Source of the DNA: Cryobacterium soli
GTDB taxonomy: Bacteria; Actinomycetota; Actinomycetes; Actinomycetales; Microbacteriaceae
Length of the DNA: 64,000 nucleotides
Assembly: GCF_003611035.1 (NCBI RefSeq)
Contig: NZ_CP030033.1
Location: 1,116,001 to 1,180,000, forward strand
Reading direction: 5' to 3'
Each line of letters starts with the position of its first letter. Position 1 is the first letter of the stretch. Position numbers and translations under genes: made by a program. This document shows positions 34,057-41,662 of the stretch, piece after piece. Under the pieces are notes generated by a model. That model was given only the letters and a program-made list of their open reading frames with translations. It was not told the DNA's origin and made no database searches.

Positions 34057-35154
34057 ATGCCGCAGTCCCTGGACATCAGCCTCGACGTGACGGGCCGCCG
34101 CGTGCTCGTCATCGGCGGCAGCCGGCCCGCACGCCGGGTGATCGCCCGCTACCGGGCCGCCGGCGCGGTCGTGTACCTCGCCGCCGACACCTACGAGGTG
34201 CCCAACCCGCTCGTGCGCGCGGTGGCCTGGCCGCAGTCGGCCGCCAACTGGCGCGACCTGGTGGCGGCCGTCGACCTCGTTGTCGCCGTCGATGTGCCGG
34301 CCCCGGCCGAACCGCTCCTCGCCGCCGCCTGCGCTGAGCGCACGGTGTGGCTCACCCGGGAGGTTGCCGCGCCGGTGGCCCGCACCGGCCACGTCACCCT
34401 CGTCGGCGGCGGCCCCGGCGACGACGAGCTGCTCACCGTCGCCGCCCGCCGGGCGCTTGCCGGCGCCGATATCGTCTACTACGACCGGCTCGGCCCGCAC
34501 GAACTGCTCGATGACTGGGCGCCCGGCGCCGAACTGGTGAACGTGGGCAAGCACCCCGGCCACCACGCGGTGCCGCAGGCCGAGATCGAACGGATGCTCG
34601 TGGCCAGCGCCCGCTCGGGCCTCACCGTCGTTCGGCTCAAGGGCGGCGACCCGTTCGTGTTCGGCCGCGGCGGCGAGGAGATGGCCGCCTGCCGCGCCGC
34701 CGGCGTGCCCGTCACCGTGATTTCCGGGGTCACGAGCGCCATTGCCGTGCCGGCGCTCGCGGGCATCCCGGTCACGCACCGGGAGGTGTCCCGGCTGTTC
34801 ACCGTACTCAGCGGCCATGTGCCGCTCAGCGACGAGGAACTGGCCCATCTGGTGGGCCTCGGCGGCACCATCGTGGTGCTCATGGGCGTGGGAACCCTGC
34901 CACACCTGGCCAGCGGACTGGCCCGCCACGGCATGGCAGCCGACATGCCCGTCGCCATCATCGAGCGCGGTTTCTCGGACCGGCAGCGCACCACGGTCGC
35001 CGACATCGACACCGTGGTGCGGGTCGCCGGGGAAGTCGGCGCCCGCTCCCCCGCCGTCCTCGTGATCGGCGAGGTCGTGCGGCTGGCCGGCTGCGACGAC
35101 GCCGCGGCCGTTGCGGTGCTCGCAAACGCCGCTACACTCTCAGGCCAGAGGTAA
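34057..35154 (+). CDS. cobA: Uroporphyrinogen-III C-methyltransferase with an N-terminal Rossmann domain (CobA/CysG-like)
   Basis: A 365-residue protein in two parts. Residues 1-105 resemble the dehydrogenase half of CysG (GRRVLVIGGSRPARRVI) but are shortened. Residues 110-345 are a complete SAM-dependent methyltransferase, with VTLVGGGPGDDELLT, RLKGGDPFVFGRGGEE and VISGVTSAIAVPALAGIP. It makes precorrin-2 from uroporphyrinogen III, the entry to siroheme for NirB. Whether the N-terminal half still oxidises precorrin-2 is unclear. The start has AAGGAGA overlapping the end of nirB. Confidence 0.88.
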   Translation: MPQSLDISLDVTGRRVLVIGGSRPARRVIARYRAAGAVVYLAADTYEVPNPLVRAVAWPQSAANWRDLVAAVDLVVAVDVPAPAEPLLAAACAERTVWLTREVAAPVARTGHVTLVGGGPGDDELLTVAARRALAGADIVYYDRLGPHELLDDWAPGAELVNVGKHPGHHAVPQAEIERMLVASARSGLTVVRLKGGDPFVFGRGGEEMAACRAAGVPVTVISGVTSAIAVPALAGIPVTHREVSRLFTVLSGHVPLSDEELAHLVGLGGTIVVLMGVGTLPHLASGLARHGMAADMPVAIIERGFSDRQRTTVADIDTVVRVAGEVGARSPAVLVIGEVVRLAGCDDAAAVAVLANAATLSGQR

Positions 35155-36319
35155 CGAAAAGCCCCCAGAACCATCGGAGACACCAGTTAACGACATCGGA
35201 TCAGAAGCGGGCCTGCCCGGCTTCCGCCCGGACCAACTCGACGGGTTCCGCATCGGCGTCACCTCCGACCGCCGCAGCGAAGACCTGATCGCCGCGTTCG
35301 AGAGGCGCGGCGCCGACGTGCTGCACGCCCCTGCCATCCGCATCGCCGCCGCCGCGGACGACTCCCGGATCACCGCGGACACCGCGGCGATCATCGCCGG
35401 CCGCCCCGACATCCTGCTCGCGACCACGTCGTACGGCGTACGCCGCTGGTTCGAGGCGGCAGATGCGGCGGGTCTCGGCCACGAACTCACCGAGACCCTC
35501 GAGCACACCCGCATCTTCGTACGCGGGCCCAAGGCGCGCGGGGCGATCCGGGCCGCCAACCTGGACGACTCGGGCATGAGCGCCGAAGAGACAACCCGGT
35601 CCCTGGTGGACAAGGTCCTGGCCGAAGGCGCCGCCGGACTCACCGTGGCGGTGCAGCTGCACGGGTTCACCGACGAGTCGCAGATCGAGAGGCTCCGCGA
35701 GGCCGGCGCCACGGTTCTCACGGTCGCCCCCTACCGGTGGCTACTGCCGGAGGATTCGAGCAGGGTGCAGAAGCTCATCGACGCGGTCTGCACGGGCTCG
35801 CTGGATGCCGTGACCTTCACCAGCGCCCCCGCCGTCGAGGCGCTGTTCGGTGCCGCGGATGGCGTGAGCCGCCTCGAGGCGCTGCAGGAAGCCCTGCGCG
35901 GGCCGGTGGTGGCCGCCGCGGTCGGGCACGTCACGGCGGCTCCCCTGGTGGCGGCCGGCATCACGCCGATCGTGCCGGAGCGGTTTCGGATGGGAGCGCT
36001 GATCAAGCTCGTCTGCGACTACCTGGAGGATGAACGCGTGATGCGTCTGCAGAGCCGGCACGGCCTGGTCGAGCTCCGTGGGCGGCGCGTGTCGGTGGCC
36101 GGCGCATCCGCCCTGTTGGCGCCGACCTCGCTCACCCTGCTGCGCGCCCTGCTCGCCGCCGGCGGGTCGGTGCTCTCCCGGGCCGATCTCACGGCCGCTC
36201 TGCCGGAGATCCAGGACGATCACGCCGTCGACGTGGCCATCAGCCGCCTGCGCCAGGCCCTGCCGGTGCCCACCCTGGTCGCCACCGTGATCAAGCGTGG
36301 CTACCGCATCGACGTCTAG
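35111..36319 (+). CDS. nnaR: NnaR-like regulator: HemD-type domain fused to a winged-helix DNA-binding domain
   Basis: Residues from about 45 to 300 match uroporphyrinogen-III synthase (GFRIGVTSDRRSEDLI, ATTSYGVRRWFEAADA, DAVTFTSAPAVEALF). The last 90 residues are an OmpR-type winged helix (SLTLLRALLAAGGSVLSRAD, VDVAISRLRQAL, IKRGYRIDV). This fusion is NnaR, a co-activator of nitrate/nitrite assimilation in Streptomyces and mycobacteria; the HemD part is thought to sense rather than catalyse. The start is unclear. TTG 35111 overlaps cobA by 44 nt and lacks a binding site. A well-spaced GGAG instead points at GTT 35186. Confidence 0.8.
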   Translation: MRCSQTPLHSQARGNEKPPEPSETPVNDIGSEAGLPGFRPDQLDGFRIGVTSDRRSEDLIAAFERRGADVLHAPAIRIAAAADDSRITADTAAIIAGRPDILLATTSYGVRRWFEAADAAGLGHELTETLEHTRIFVRGPKARGAIRAANLDDSGMSAEETTRSLVDKVLAEGAAGLTVAVQLHGFTDESQIERLREAGATVLTVAPYRWLLPEDSSRVQKLIDAVCTGSLDAVTFTSAPAVEALFGAADGVSRLEALQEALRGPVVAAAVGHVTAAPLVAAGITPIVPERFRMGALIKLVCDYLEDERVMRLQSRHGLVELRGRRVSVAGASALLAPTSLTLLRALLAAGGSVLSRADLTAALPEIQDDHAVDVAISRLRQALPVPTLVATVIKRGYRIDV

Positions 36320-36385
36320 CTCCCTCTGGAGGCCGGCCAGACCAGCGCGACGTGCCGAAGAAGTCCCTGTCCCGGGCGGCGAGGT

Positions 36386-36481
36386 GGCACTTAGCGGCAA
36401 GTCGGCGAGCCGCTCCCTGCGCGAGATGCCGAGAAAGCACCTTTCGCGAAGGCTGAGAGGGCATTTTGAGGCAAATCGGCG
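36386..36481. repeat. Intergenic repeat, copy C (direct copies)
   Basis: Two direct copies, GGCACTTAGCGGCAAGTCGG at 36386 and GGCATTTTGAGGCAAATCGG at 36460, surround a weaker copy near 36437. They lie between the convergent nnaR and LLM oxidoreductase genes. Confidence 0.5.
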
Positions 36482-36484
36482 GGG

Positions 36485-37363
36485 CTAGGCGAGGCGGGCG
36501 GCGACCTCGTCGAGAACCGACTCCGAGCCGGCGTAGATGCCATCTGACCGGGGCCAGTGGCTGATCACGTCGGTGAAACCGAGCTCGGCGGCGCGACCGA
36601 CGGCATCGTCGAACGCGCCGACGCTCTGCAGCGAATACGAGCCGCCGCTGTCCAGCGAGAGGTACCGGTCCACCGTGGCCGCGTCGCGCCCAGCCGAGGC
36701 GAGAGTGTCATCGAGCCGGTGCACCAGAGCGCCGACCGCGCTCCACCATTCCTCGCCGGTCGCACCGTCGGCTCCCGTGGTCACCCAACCGGCGCCGTGC
36801 TCGGCCACGAGCCTGAGTCCTTTCGGCCCGTTCGCCGCGATCACGAACGGCAACCGCGGGGTCTGTGCCGGGCGGCCCACCATGCGGGCATCGACCGCCG
36901 TGAACCACTCTCCGGCGAAGCTGATGCCGCCCGCCCCCGGCTCCTCGTGGCGCAGCAGCACGTCCAGATCGGTCACGAACTCGGCGAAGCGCTCGTGCCG
37001 CTGCCGTGGCGTGTACGCCTCCTGGCCGAGGACGAGGGCATCAAAACCGGTGCCGCCCGACCCCACGCCCAGGGTCAGTCGTCCGCCGGAGATCGCGTCG
37101 ACGGTGGCGAGTTCCTTGGCGAAGGGCACCGGGTGCCGAAAATTGGGCGACGCCACGAAGGTGCCGAGGCGGATGCGCTCGGTCACGGCGGCCGCGGCCG
37201 TGAGGGTGGGGATGGTGGCGTGCCACGGCTGGTCGGCCAGGCTACGCCAGGACAGGTGGTCATAGGTCCAGGCGTGCTGGAACCCGTAGTCTTCGGCGCC
37301 CTGCCACCGGCGGCGGGCCTCCGACCAGTCGTACTGGGGCAGGATGACGATTCCGTAGCGCAT
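36485..37363 (-). CDS. LLM-class flavin-dependent oxidoreductase
   Basis: A 292-residue bacterial luciferase-like protein with the barrel pattern of F420- or FMN-dependent monooxygenases. It opens MRYGIVILPQYDW and contains TAAAAVTERIRLGTFVASPN and ISGGRLTLGVGSGG. The substrate is unknown; actinobacterial relatives often use F420. The ATG lies 6 nt after a TAGACT -10 box, so the mRNA is predicted to be leaderless. It stands alone and is divergent from the SDR gene. Confidence 0.85.
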   Translation of the reverse strand: MRYGIVILPQYDWSEARRRWQGAEDYGFQHAWTYDHLSWRSLADQPWHATIPTLTAAAAVTERIRLGTFVASPNFRHPVPFAKELATVDAISGGRLTLGVGSGGTGFDALVLGQEAYTPRQRHERFAEFVTDLDVLLRHEEPGAGGISFAGEWFTAVDARMVGRPAQTPRLPFVIAANGPKGLRLVAEHGAGWVTTGADGATGEEWWSAVGALVHRLDDTLASAGRDAATVDRYLSLDSGGSYSLQSVGAFDDAVGRAAELGFTDVISHWPRSDGIYAGSESVLDEVAARLA

Positions 37364-37369
37364 ACCCGC

Positions 37370-37375
37370 AGTCTA
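37370..37375 (-). promoter_or_regulatory. -10 box of a leaderless promoter (LLM oxidoreductase)
   Basis: Read leftward, TAGACT is followed by 6 nt and the ATG at 37363. Confidence 0.5.
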
Positions 37376-37526
37376 CAAAGGGGCCCGGACAGCGGCGCCG
37401 CCCGCATCCGCCCACCCCGCGCCGTGCCGGGCGGACGGTGCTATGAATGGTGCGTTCGCGGCACGGCTGCGAGCGCACCATCTCGGCCGCCAGTCGGCCG
37501 TTTCCCGGATTGCGAAGGAGCACCCG

Positions 37527-38288
37527 ATGGTTTCCACACTGACCCCGGACCGGTTCGCCGGCCAGACCGCCATCGTCACCGGAGCGGGCTCCGGGATCGG
37601 CAAGGCCACGGCCGTGCGACTCGCGGAGGAGGGCGCCCGGGTGATCGCCGGCGACGTGGTCCCTGCACGGCTCCAGGAGCTCGTCGAGCAGTACGCCGAC
37701 CTCGACATCGTCACCGTGGACGGCGACATCAGCCACGAGGACACGGCCACCCGACTGGTCGCGGCGGCGAACGGGCGCATCGACGTCGTGGCGAACGTCG
37801 CGGGCATCATGGACGGCTTCCTGCCCGTCGGAGAAGTCGACGACGCCACCTGGGAGCGCGTGTTCGGCATCAACGTCACGGGGATCATGCGGCTGATCCG
37901 GGCGGCCCTGCCGGTCATGGTCGCCGGCGGCGGCGGGTCGATCGTGAACGTCTCGTCGGAGGCGGGCCTGCGGGGAGGCGCTGCCGGCGCGGCCTACACG
38001 GCGTCCAAGCACGCCGTGATCGGCCTCACCCGCAACACCTCGGTGATGTACTCGGCACAGGGCGTCCGGTGCAACGCCGTGGCGCCGGGCGGGGTGCAGA
38101 CCAATATCGAGGCCCCGATGCTCTCGGCCCTGGCCGGCTCGGTGCTCGGCCCGGTCTTCCAGCACGTGCTGCCGCCGGTGGCCACGGCTGATCAGCTCGC
38201 GGCGGCCATCACCTGGCTGGCTAGCTCCGATTCGGCCAACGTGACCGGCATCGTGTTGACCTCGGACGGCGGCTGGGCGGCGATGTGA
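37527..38288 (+). CDS. Short-chain dehydrogenase/reductase (SDR)
   Basis: A 253-residue classical SDR. The cofactor motif TGAGSGIG is at 18-25, NVAG near 90, Ser143/144 in NVSSEAG, and the catalytic Tyr157-x3-Lys161 in YTASK. Asp at the end of the second strand (AGDVV) suggests NAD+ preference. It oxidises or reduces an unknown alcohol/ketone. The ATG at 37527 has GAAGGAG upstream, so the longer in-frame N-terminus is rejected. No neighbour indicates the pathway. Confidence 0.87.
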   Translation: MVSTLTPDRFAGQTAIVTGAGSGIGKATAVRLAEEGARVIAGDVVPARLQELVEQYADLDIVTVDGDISHEDTATRLVAAANGRIDVVANVAGIMDGFLPVGEVDDATWERVFGINVTGIMRLIRAALPVMVAGGGGSIVNVSSEAGLRGGAAGAAYTASKHAVIGLTRNTSVMYSAQGVRCNAVAPGGVQTNIEAPMLSALAGSVLGPVFQHVLPPVATADQLAAAITWLASSDSANVTGIVLTSDGGWAAM

Positions 38289-38343
38289 CCTCCCCTTCGC
38301 ACCGATTGATGCGAATGTCGGTCCGTGCTGGCAGACTCTCCGC

Positions 38344-39462
38344 ATGACAGGCACAGACCACACTCAGAGCCCCGTCCCGTTCATTCCCCCGGTGCGCTGC
38401 GGCATCGTTCCGCCGTACATTCTCGCCCGGCTGGCCGAGGCCGACGACCCGCGCTTCTCGACCGCTTCCCAAGCCGCGAAGCGGTCGCTCGGGCTGGACG
38501 CCCCGCTCCGCGGCCTGCGCCTGAGCGAGCGCCGCACCAGCGCCCTGCCCACGCCTCCGGCTCCGGCCGTTCCCGGTGTCCCCCACCGCACCATCAGCGA
38601 TGCGCTGCACCTGCAGACGCTTCCCGGCCGGGTGGTGCGCACCGAGGGCCAGCCGCCCGTCGCGGATGTGGCGGTCAACGAGGCCTACGCCGGCCTCGGT
38701 GACACCCACGACTTATTCTGGCGCCGGTACGAGCGCGATTCCATCGATGGCCGGGGCCTGCCGCTCGACGCCACCGTGCACTACGGACGCGAGTACGACA
38801 ACGCGTTCTGGGATGGCGAGCGCATGGTGTTCGGTGACGGCGACGGTGAGGTGTTCAACCGGTTCACCATCTCCCTGAGCGTGATCGCACACGAGCTCAC
38901 CCACGGTGTCACCCAGTTCAGCGCGAACCTGGCCTACCAGGGCCAGTCCGGCGCCCTCAACGAGTCGGTCTCCGACGTGTTCGGCGCCCTGGTCGAGCAG
39001 TTCGCCGCCGGTCAGGATGCCGCAACGGCAAGTTGGCTGATCGGGGCGGGCCTGTTCACGGAGCAGGTGCAGGGCCAGGCGCTCCGCTCGATGAAGGCGC
39101 CGGGAACGGCGTACGACGACGACGTTCTGGGCACCGACCCGCAGCCGTCGTCGATGTCGGGCTATGTGGAGACCGACGAGGACTACGGCGGGGTGCACCT
39201 GAACTCGGGCATCCCCAACCGGGCCTTCTACCTGGTGGCCGAGGCGCTCGGCGGCAACGCCTGGGAGGCCCCTGGCCAGATCTGGTACGACACCCTGACC
39301 GGTTCCGCCCTGACCTCCACGATCGACTTCGCCGGGTTCGCCCGCGCCACGGCCACGGCGGCCTCCGCCCGCTACGGCGAGGGATCGGTCGAACACGACG
39401 CCGTGCTGGCCGGCTGGGACGGCGTGGGCGTCACGCTCGGTCCGTTGCGAGCCGCCTCCTGA
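38344..39462 (+). CDS. M4 family metallopeptidase (protealysin-like)
   Basis: A 372-residue thermolysin-family protease. The zinc site is His183-Glu-x2-His187 (HELTHG) with Glu207 (NESVSD), and His285 in GGVHLNSGIPN is the proton-donor His. There is no signal peptide. A short N-terminal propeptide carries the CGIVPPYILARLA motif of protealysin-like enzymes. Such proteases are made as cytoplasmic precursors and act on actin-like or other proteins after release. The emfourin-type inhibitor gene lies 122 bases downstream. A CAGACT box 7 nt before the ATG suggests a leaderless start. Confidence 0.9.
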   Translation: MTGTDHTQSPVPFIPPVRCGIVPPYILARLAEADDPRFSTASQAAKRSLGLDAPLRGLRLSERRTSALPTPPAPAVPGVPHRTISDALHLQTLPGRVVRTEGQPPVADVAVNEAYAGLGDTHDLFWRRYERDSIDGRGLPLDATVHYGREYDNAFWDGERMVFGDGDGEVFNRFTISLSVIAHELTHGVTQFSANLAYQGQSGALNESVSDVFGALVEQFAAGQDAATASWLIGAGLFTEQVQGQALRSMKAPGTAYDDDVLGTDPQPSSMSGYVETDEDYGGVHLNSGIPNRAFYLVAEALGGNAWEAPGQIWYDTLTGSALTSTIDFAGFARATATAASARYGEGSVEHDAVLAGWDGVGVTLGPLRAAS

Positions 39463-39474
39463 ACCGGGCACCGT

Positions 39475-39510
39475 CCGGCCGCAGTCCGGCCGCAGTCCGG
39501 CCGCAGTCCG
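39475..39510 (+). repeat. 11-bp tandem repeat
   Basis: Three complete copies of CCGGCCGCAGT plus a partial one follow the protease stop by 12 bases. They lie in the gap before the inhibitor gene. Confidence 0.85.
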
Positions 39511-39572
39511 CAGCGCCGCTGGGAAGCCCCTTCCGATCGGCCCGAAATCCCCTGCCGCGGCGCTCCCGGACG

Positions 39573-39578
39573 TACCAT
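39573..39578 (+). promoter_or_regulatory. -10 box of a leaderless promoter (emfourin-like gene)
   Basis: TACCAT is followed by 6 nt and the ATG at 39585, so the inhibitor can be made separately from the protease. Confidence 0.5.
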
Positions 39579-39584
39579 AGGGCC

Positions 39585-39851
39585 ATGAAGGTCGTCGTCT
39601 CACGCAGTGGGGGCATCGCCGGGCTCCGGGTCACCTGGGACGTGCAGGTCGACGAACAACCGGATGCGGCGGCCTGGGTGCAGTTCCTCGACGCCCTGCC
39701 CTGGGACGAAGCCGAGGGCATCGCCCCGGAGCCCGACCGCTATGTCTACCGCATCCGCTGCGCACCGCACGAGGTCGTGCTCGCCGAACCCCAGGTCCAG
39801 GGCGCGTGGAAGGACCTCGTCGACCGGGTCCGCGCCGCCAGCGAACGCTGA
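39585..39851 (+). CDS. Emfourin-like inhibitor of M4 proteases
   Basis: An 88-residue protein beginning MKVVVSRSGGIAGLRVTW and containing APEPDRYVYRIRC near its centre. This pattern matches emfourins, small proteins encoded next to protealysin-like proteases that bind and block them. The match is from memory of the family. Position beside the M4 protease strongly supports the call. There is no signal peptide, which fits a role in protecting the cytoplasm from its own protease. It has its own predicted leaderless promoter. Confidence 0.78.
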   Translation: MKVVVSRSGGIAGLRVTWDVQVDEQPDAAAWVQFLDALPWDEAEGIAPEPDRYVYRIRCAPHEVVLAEPQVQGAWKDLVDRVRAASER

Positions 39852-39981
39852 GAGTCACCGCGCAATCGAGGACCCGACGACGTGGTGGCGCTCCCGCCGA
39901 CCCGATTGAGGCCCTGCCCGCCAGAACGTCAGAGTTCCGTAATATGTTGCTGCTCGACGCACTGGTACAGTCACCATAACG

Positions 39982-40013
39982 GGGGGATCTCATTCCCCCT
40001 GGTCCTAGGGGGG
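39982..40013 (+). promoter_or_regulatory. Switch-like alternative hairpins over the start site of the wall protein gene
   Basis: A CCCCC tract (39995-39999) can pair either with GGGGG upstream (39982-39986) or with GGGGG in the ribosome binding site (40008-40012). Each hairpin has about 6 bp and a 6-nt loop, and they exclude each other. One leaves the binding site free, the other covers it. Confidence 0.5.
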
Positions 40014-40018
40014 CCATT

Positions 40019-41161
40019 ATGGCTGCGTCATCATCATCCCGTTCACTCATATCCGAGATCGACGTCAGCGTCTCCTCGGCGCCGGCCCACCAGGACCCCG
40101 GCCGACGCCGCAGCATCTTTCGCCTGAGCATCACCGTCGCCGCCGGCCTGCTGCTCGCCGCGACCGCGGTCCTCGGCACCACCCAGGCACCTGCCTCTGC
40201 GGCCCCGATCCCCGGCTCGGTCACCCAGTGCAACGGCATCCAGAACGTCGGCGGCCAGGGCATCGAGTGCGATGTCACCGTGACCAACACCCTGGATGTG
40301 TCAACCGGCGTCTCCAGCTCGACCATCGTCGTGCGCACCTGCACCGGCGCCGCGAACGACGCCGTGCTCTGCACCGTGCTCCCCACGAATTTCCCCACCG
40401 CCACGACCGTGATCGACCAGTGCAACGGCTCCGGCAACGGCGGCGGCGGCACCGTCGTCTGCCGGGTCACCGTGGTCAACAACATCATCGGCGACACGAC
40501 GCTCTCGGCCGCCACCGTCAACCAGTGCGGTGACAACGCCGGCGACGGCGGAGGTGAGCTCCCCCTCAACTGCACTCCCGTGCAACAGACCACCGGCGCC
40601 ACCATCACCCAGTGCAACTCCTCCGGCCGCGGCGGCGGAGCACCTGGCCGCGTGACCTGCACAGTGACCCCGTCCACCGCGAGCACGGCCCTGCCGGTCT
40701 CGATCAACCAGTGCATCGGTTCGGCCAACGGCGACGGCGCGTACATCACCTGCTCCGCTTCGCTCACGCACAACCTGTACCCCGCGGGCACGGTGCTGCC
40801 TCCGACCGACGTCCCGACCGACACTCCGACTGACACCCCGACCGACACCCCCACCTCGACGCCGTCACCGGGGCCGAGCACGCCGGCCACCCCGCCGGCC
40901 ACAACCCCGCCCACCTCCGGCACACCCACGCCCACCCCGACCAGCCCCGTGAGCCCGCTGCTGCCGGTTCCCCCGGGCGGCGGCACGGGCAACGGCAGCG
41001 AACTGGCGGCCACCGGCACGGATGCCCTGCCGGTCTTCCTGGTGGCCGGTGGAGCGTTGCTGATCGGCGGCATCCTCCTCGGGATCATGCTGCTGCGCCG
41101 CCGTTCAGACTGGTCCGGCAGCCACGCCGCCGTCGCTCAGCGTCCCACGCCCCTCGGCTAG
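40019..41161 (+). CDS. Cell-wall-anchored protein with Cys-containing repeats
   Basis: A 380-residue exported protein. A basic region and hydrophobic helix (about 29-58) end in APASAAPIPG, a likely signal peptidase site. The mature part has about five related units marked by QCN(G/S)...GG...C, each with two Cys, suggesting a disulfide-stabilised beta repeat. A Thr/Pro/Asp-rich wall-spanning stretch follows. The end has LAATGTD, a hydrophobic helix and LLRRRR, resembling an LAxTG sorting signal for a class E sortase. The function is unknown; such repeats occur in actinobacterial surface proteins. A possible RNA switch precedes it. Confidence 0.75.
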   Translation: MAASSSSRSLISEIDVSVSSAPAHQDPGRRRSIFRLSITVAAGLLLAATAVLGTTQAPASAAPIPGSVTQCNGIQNVGGQGIECDVTVTNTLDVSTGVSSSTIVVRTCTGAANDAVLCTVLPTNFPTATTVIDQCNGSGNGGGGTVVCRVTVVNNIIGDTTLSAATVNQCGDNAGDGGGELPLNCTPVQQTTGATITQCNSSGRGGGAPGRVTCTVTPSTASTALPVSINQCIGSANGDGAYITCSASLTHNLYPAGTVLPPTDVPTDTPTDTPTDTPTSTPSPGPSTPATPPATTPPTSGTPTPTPTSPVSPLLPVPPGGGTGNGSELAATGTDALPVFLVAGGALLIGGILLGIMLLRRRSDWSGSHAAVAQRPTPLG

Positions 41162-41172
41162 GGCGACACGCC

Positions 41173-41207
41173 GCGGTCCACTCGGCGGCACTCGCCGAGT
41201 GGACCGC
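41173..41207. terminator. Terminator hairpin after the wall protein gene
   Basis: A perfect 15-bp stem (41173-41187 with 41193-41207) with a 5-nt GCACT loop, 12 bases after the stop and just before the next promoter. Confidence 0.75.
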
Positions 41208-41225
41208 AAAGTGGGACTATGAAGC

Positions 41226-41651
41226 ATGGACAACAACGACCTTGACCCGGTTCAGGTTCTCAGCAACGACGAGTGCTGGGAGCTGCTGATCTCCTCGAGC
41301 TTCGGCCGGCTCGCGGCGGCGGTCGCCGACGACATCGAGATCTTTCCGCTCAACTTCGTCGCGGCGGACCAGCGTCTGTTGTTCCGCACGGCGGAGGGCA
41401 CCAAGCTGCTCGCCCTCACCGTGAACAACAAGGTCGTCCTGGAAACCGACGCCATCGGCCGCACGGACGCCTGGAGCGTCGTGGTGAAGGGCATCGCCCG
41501 GGTGCTCGACACGCAGGCCGAGATCGACGCCGCGAACGCGTTGCCGCTGCGCCCCCTGGTGCCCACCTTCAAATACATCTGGGTGGAGGTCACTCCCACC
41601 GAGGTGTCCGGGCGCCGCTTTGCGCTGGAGCCCGAGCCCGAGCGCTACTGA
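41226..41651 (+). CDS. Pyridoxamine 5'-phosphate oxidase-like flavin-binding protein
   Basis: A 141-residue split-barrel protein of the kind that binds FMN, F420 or heme. It starts VQVLSNDECWELLISSSFGRLAAAV (from about residue 8) and includes IEIFPLNFVAADQRLLFRTAEG, the usual phosphate-binding strand region. Actinobacterial relatives are often F420-dependent reductases; the substrate is unknown. A GACTAT box 5 nt before the ATG suggests a short or absent leader. Confidence 0.8.
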   Translation: MDNNDLDPVQVLSNDECWELLISSSFGRLAAAVADDIEIFPLNFVAADQRLLFRTAEGTKLLALTVNNKVVLETDAIGRTDAWSVVVKGIARVLDTQAEIDAANALPLRPLVPTFKYIWVEVTPTEVSGRRFALEPEPERY

Positions 41652-41662
41652 CCGGCCGTCGC

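Noticed and set aside
39475..39510. CRISPR array
   Set aside because: The 11-bp units are contiguous, with no spacers and only three complete copies. It is a simple tandem repeat.
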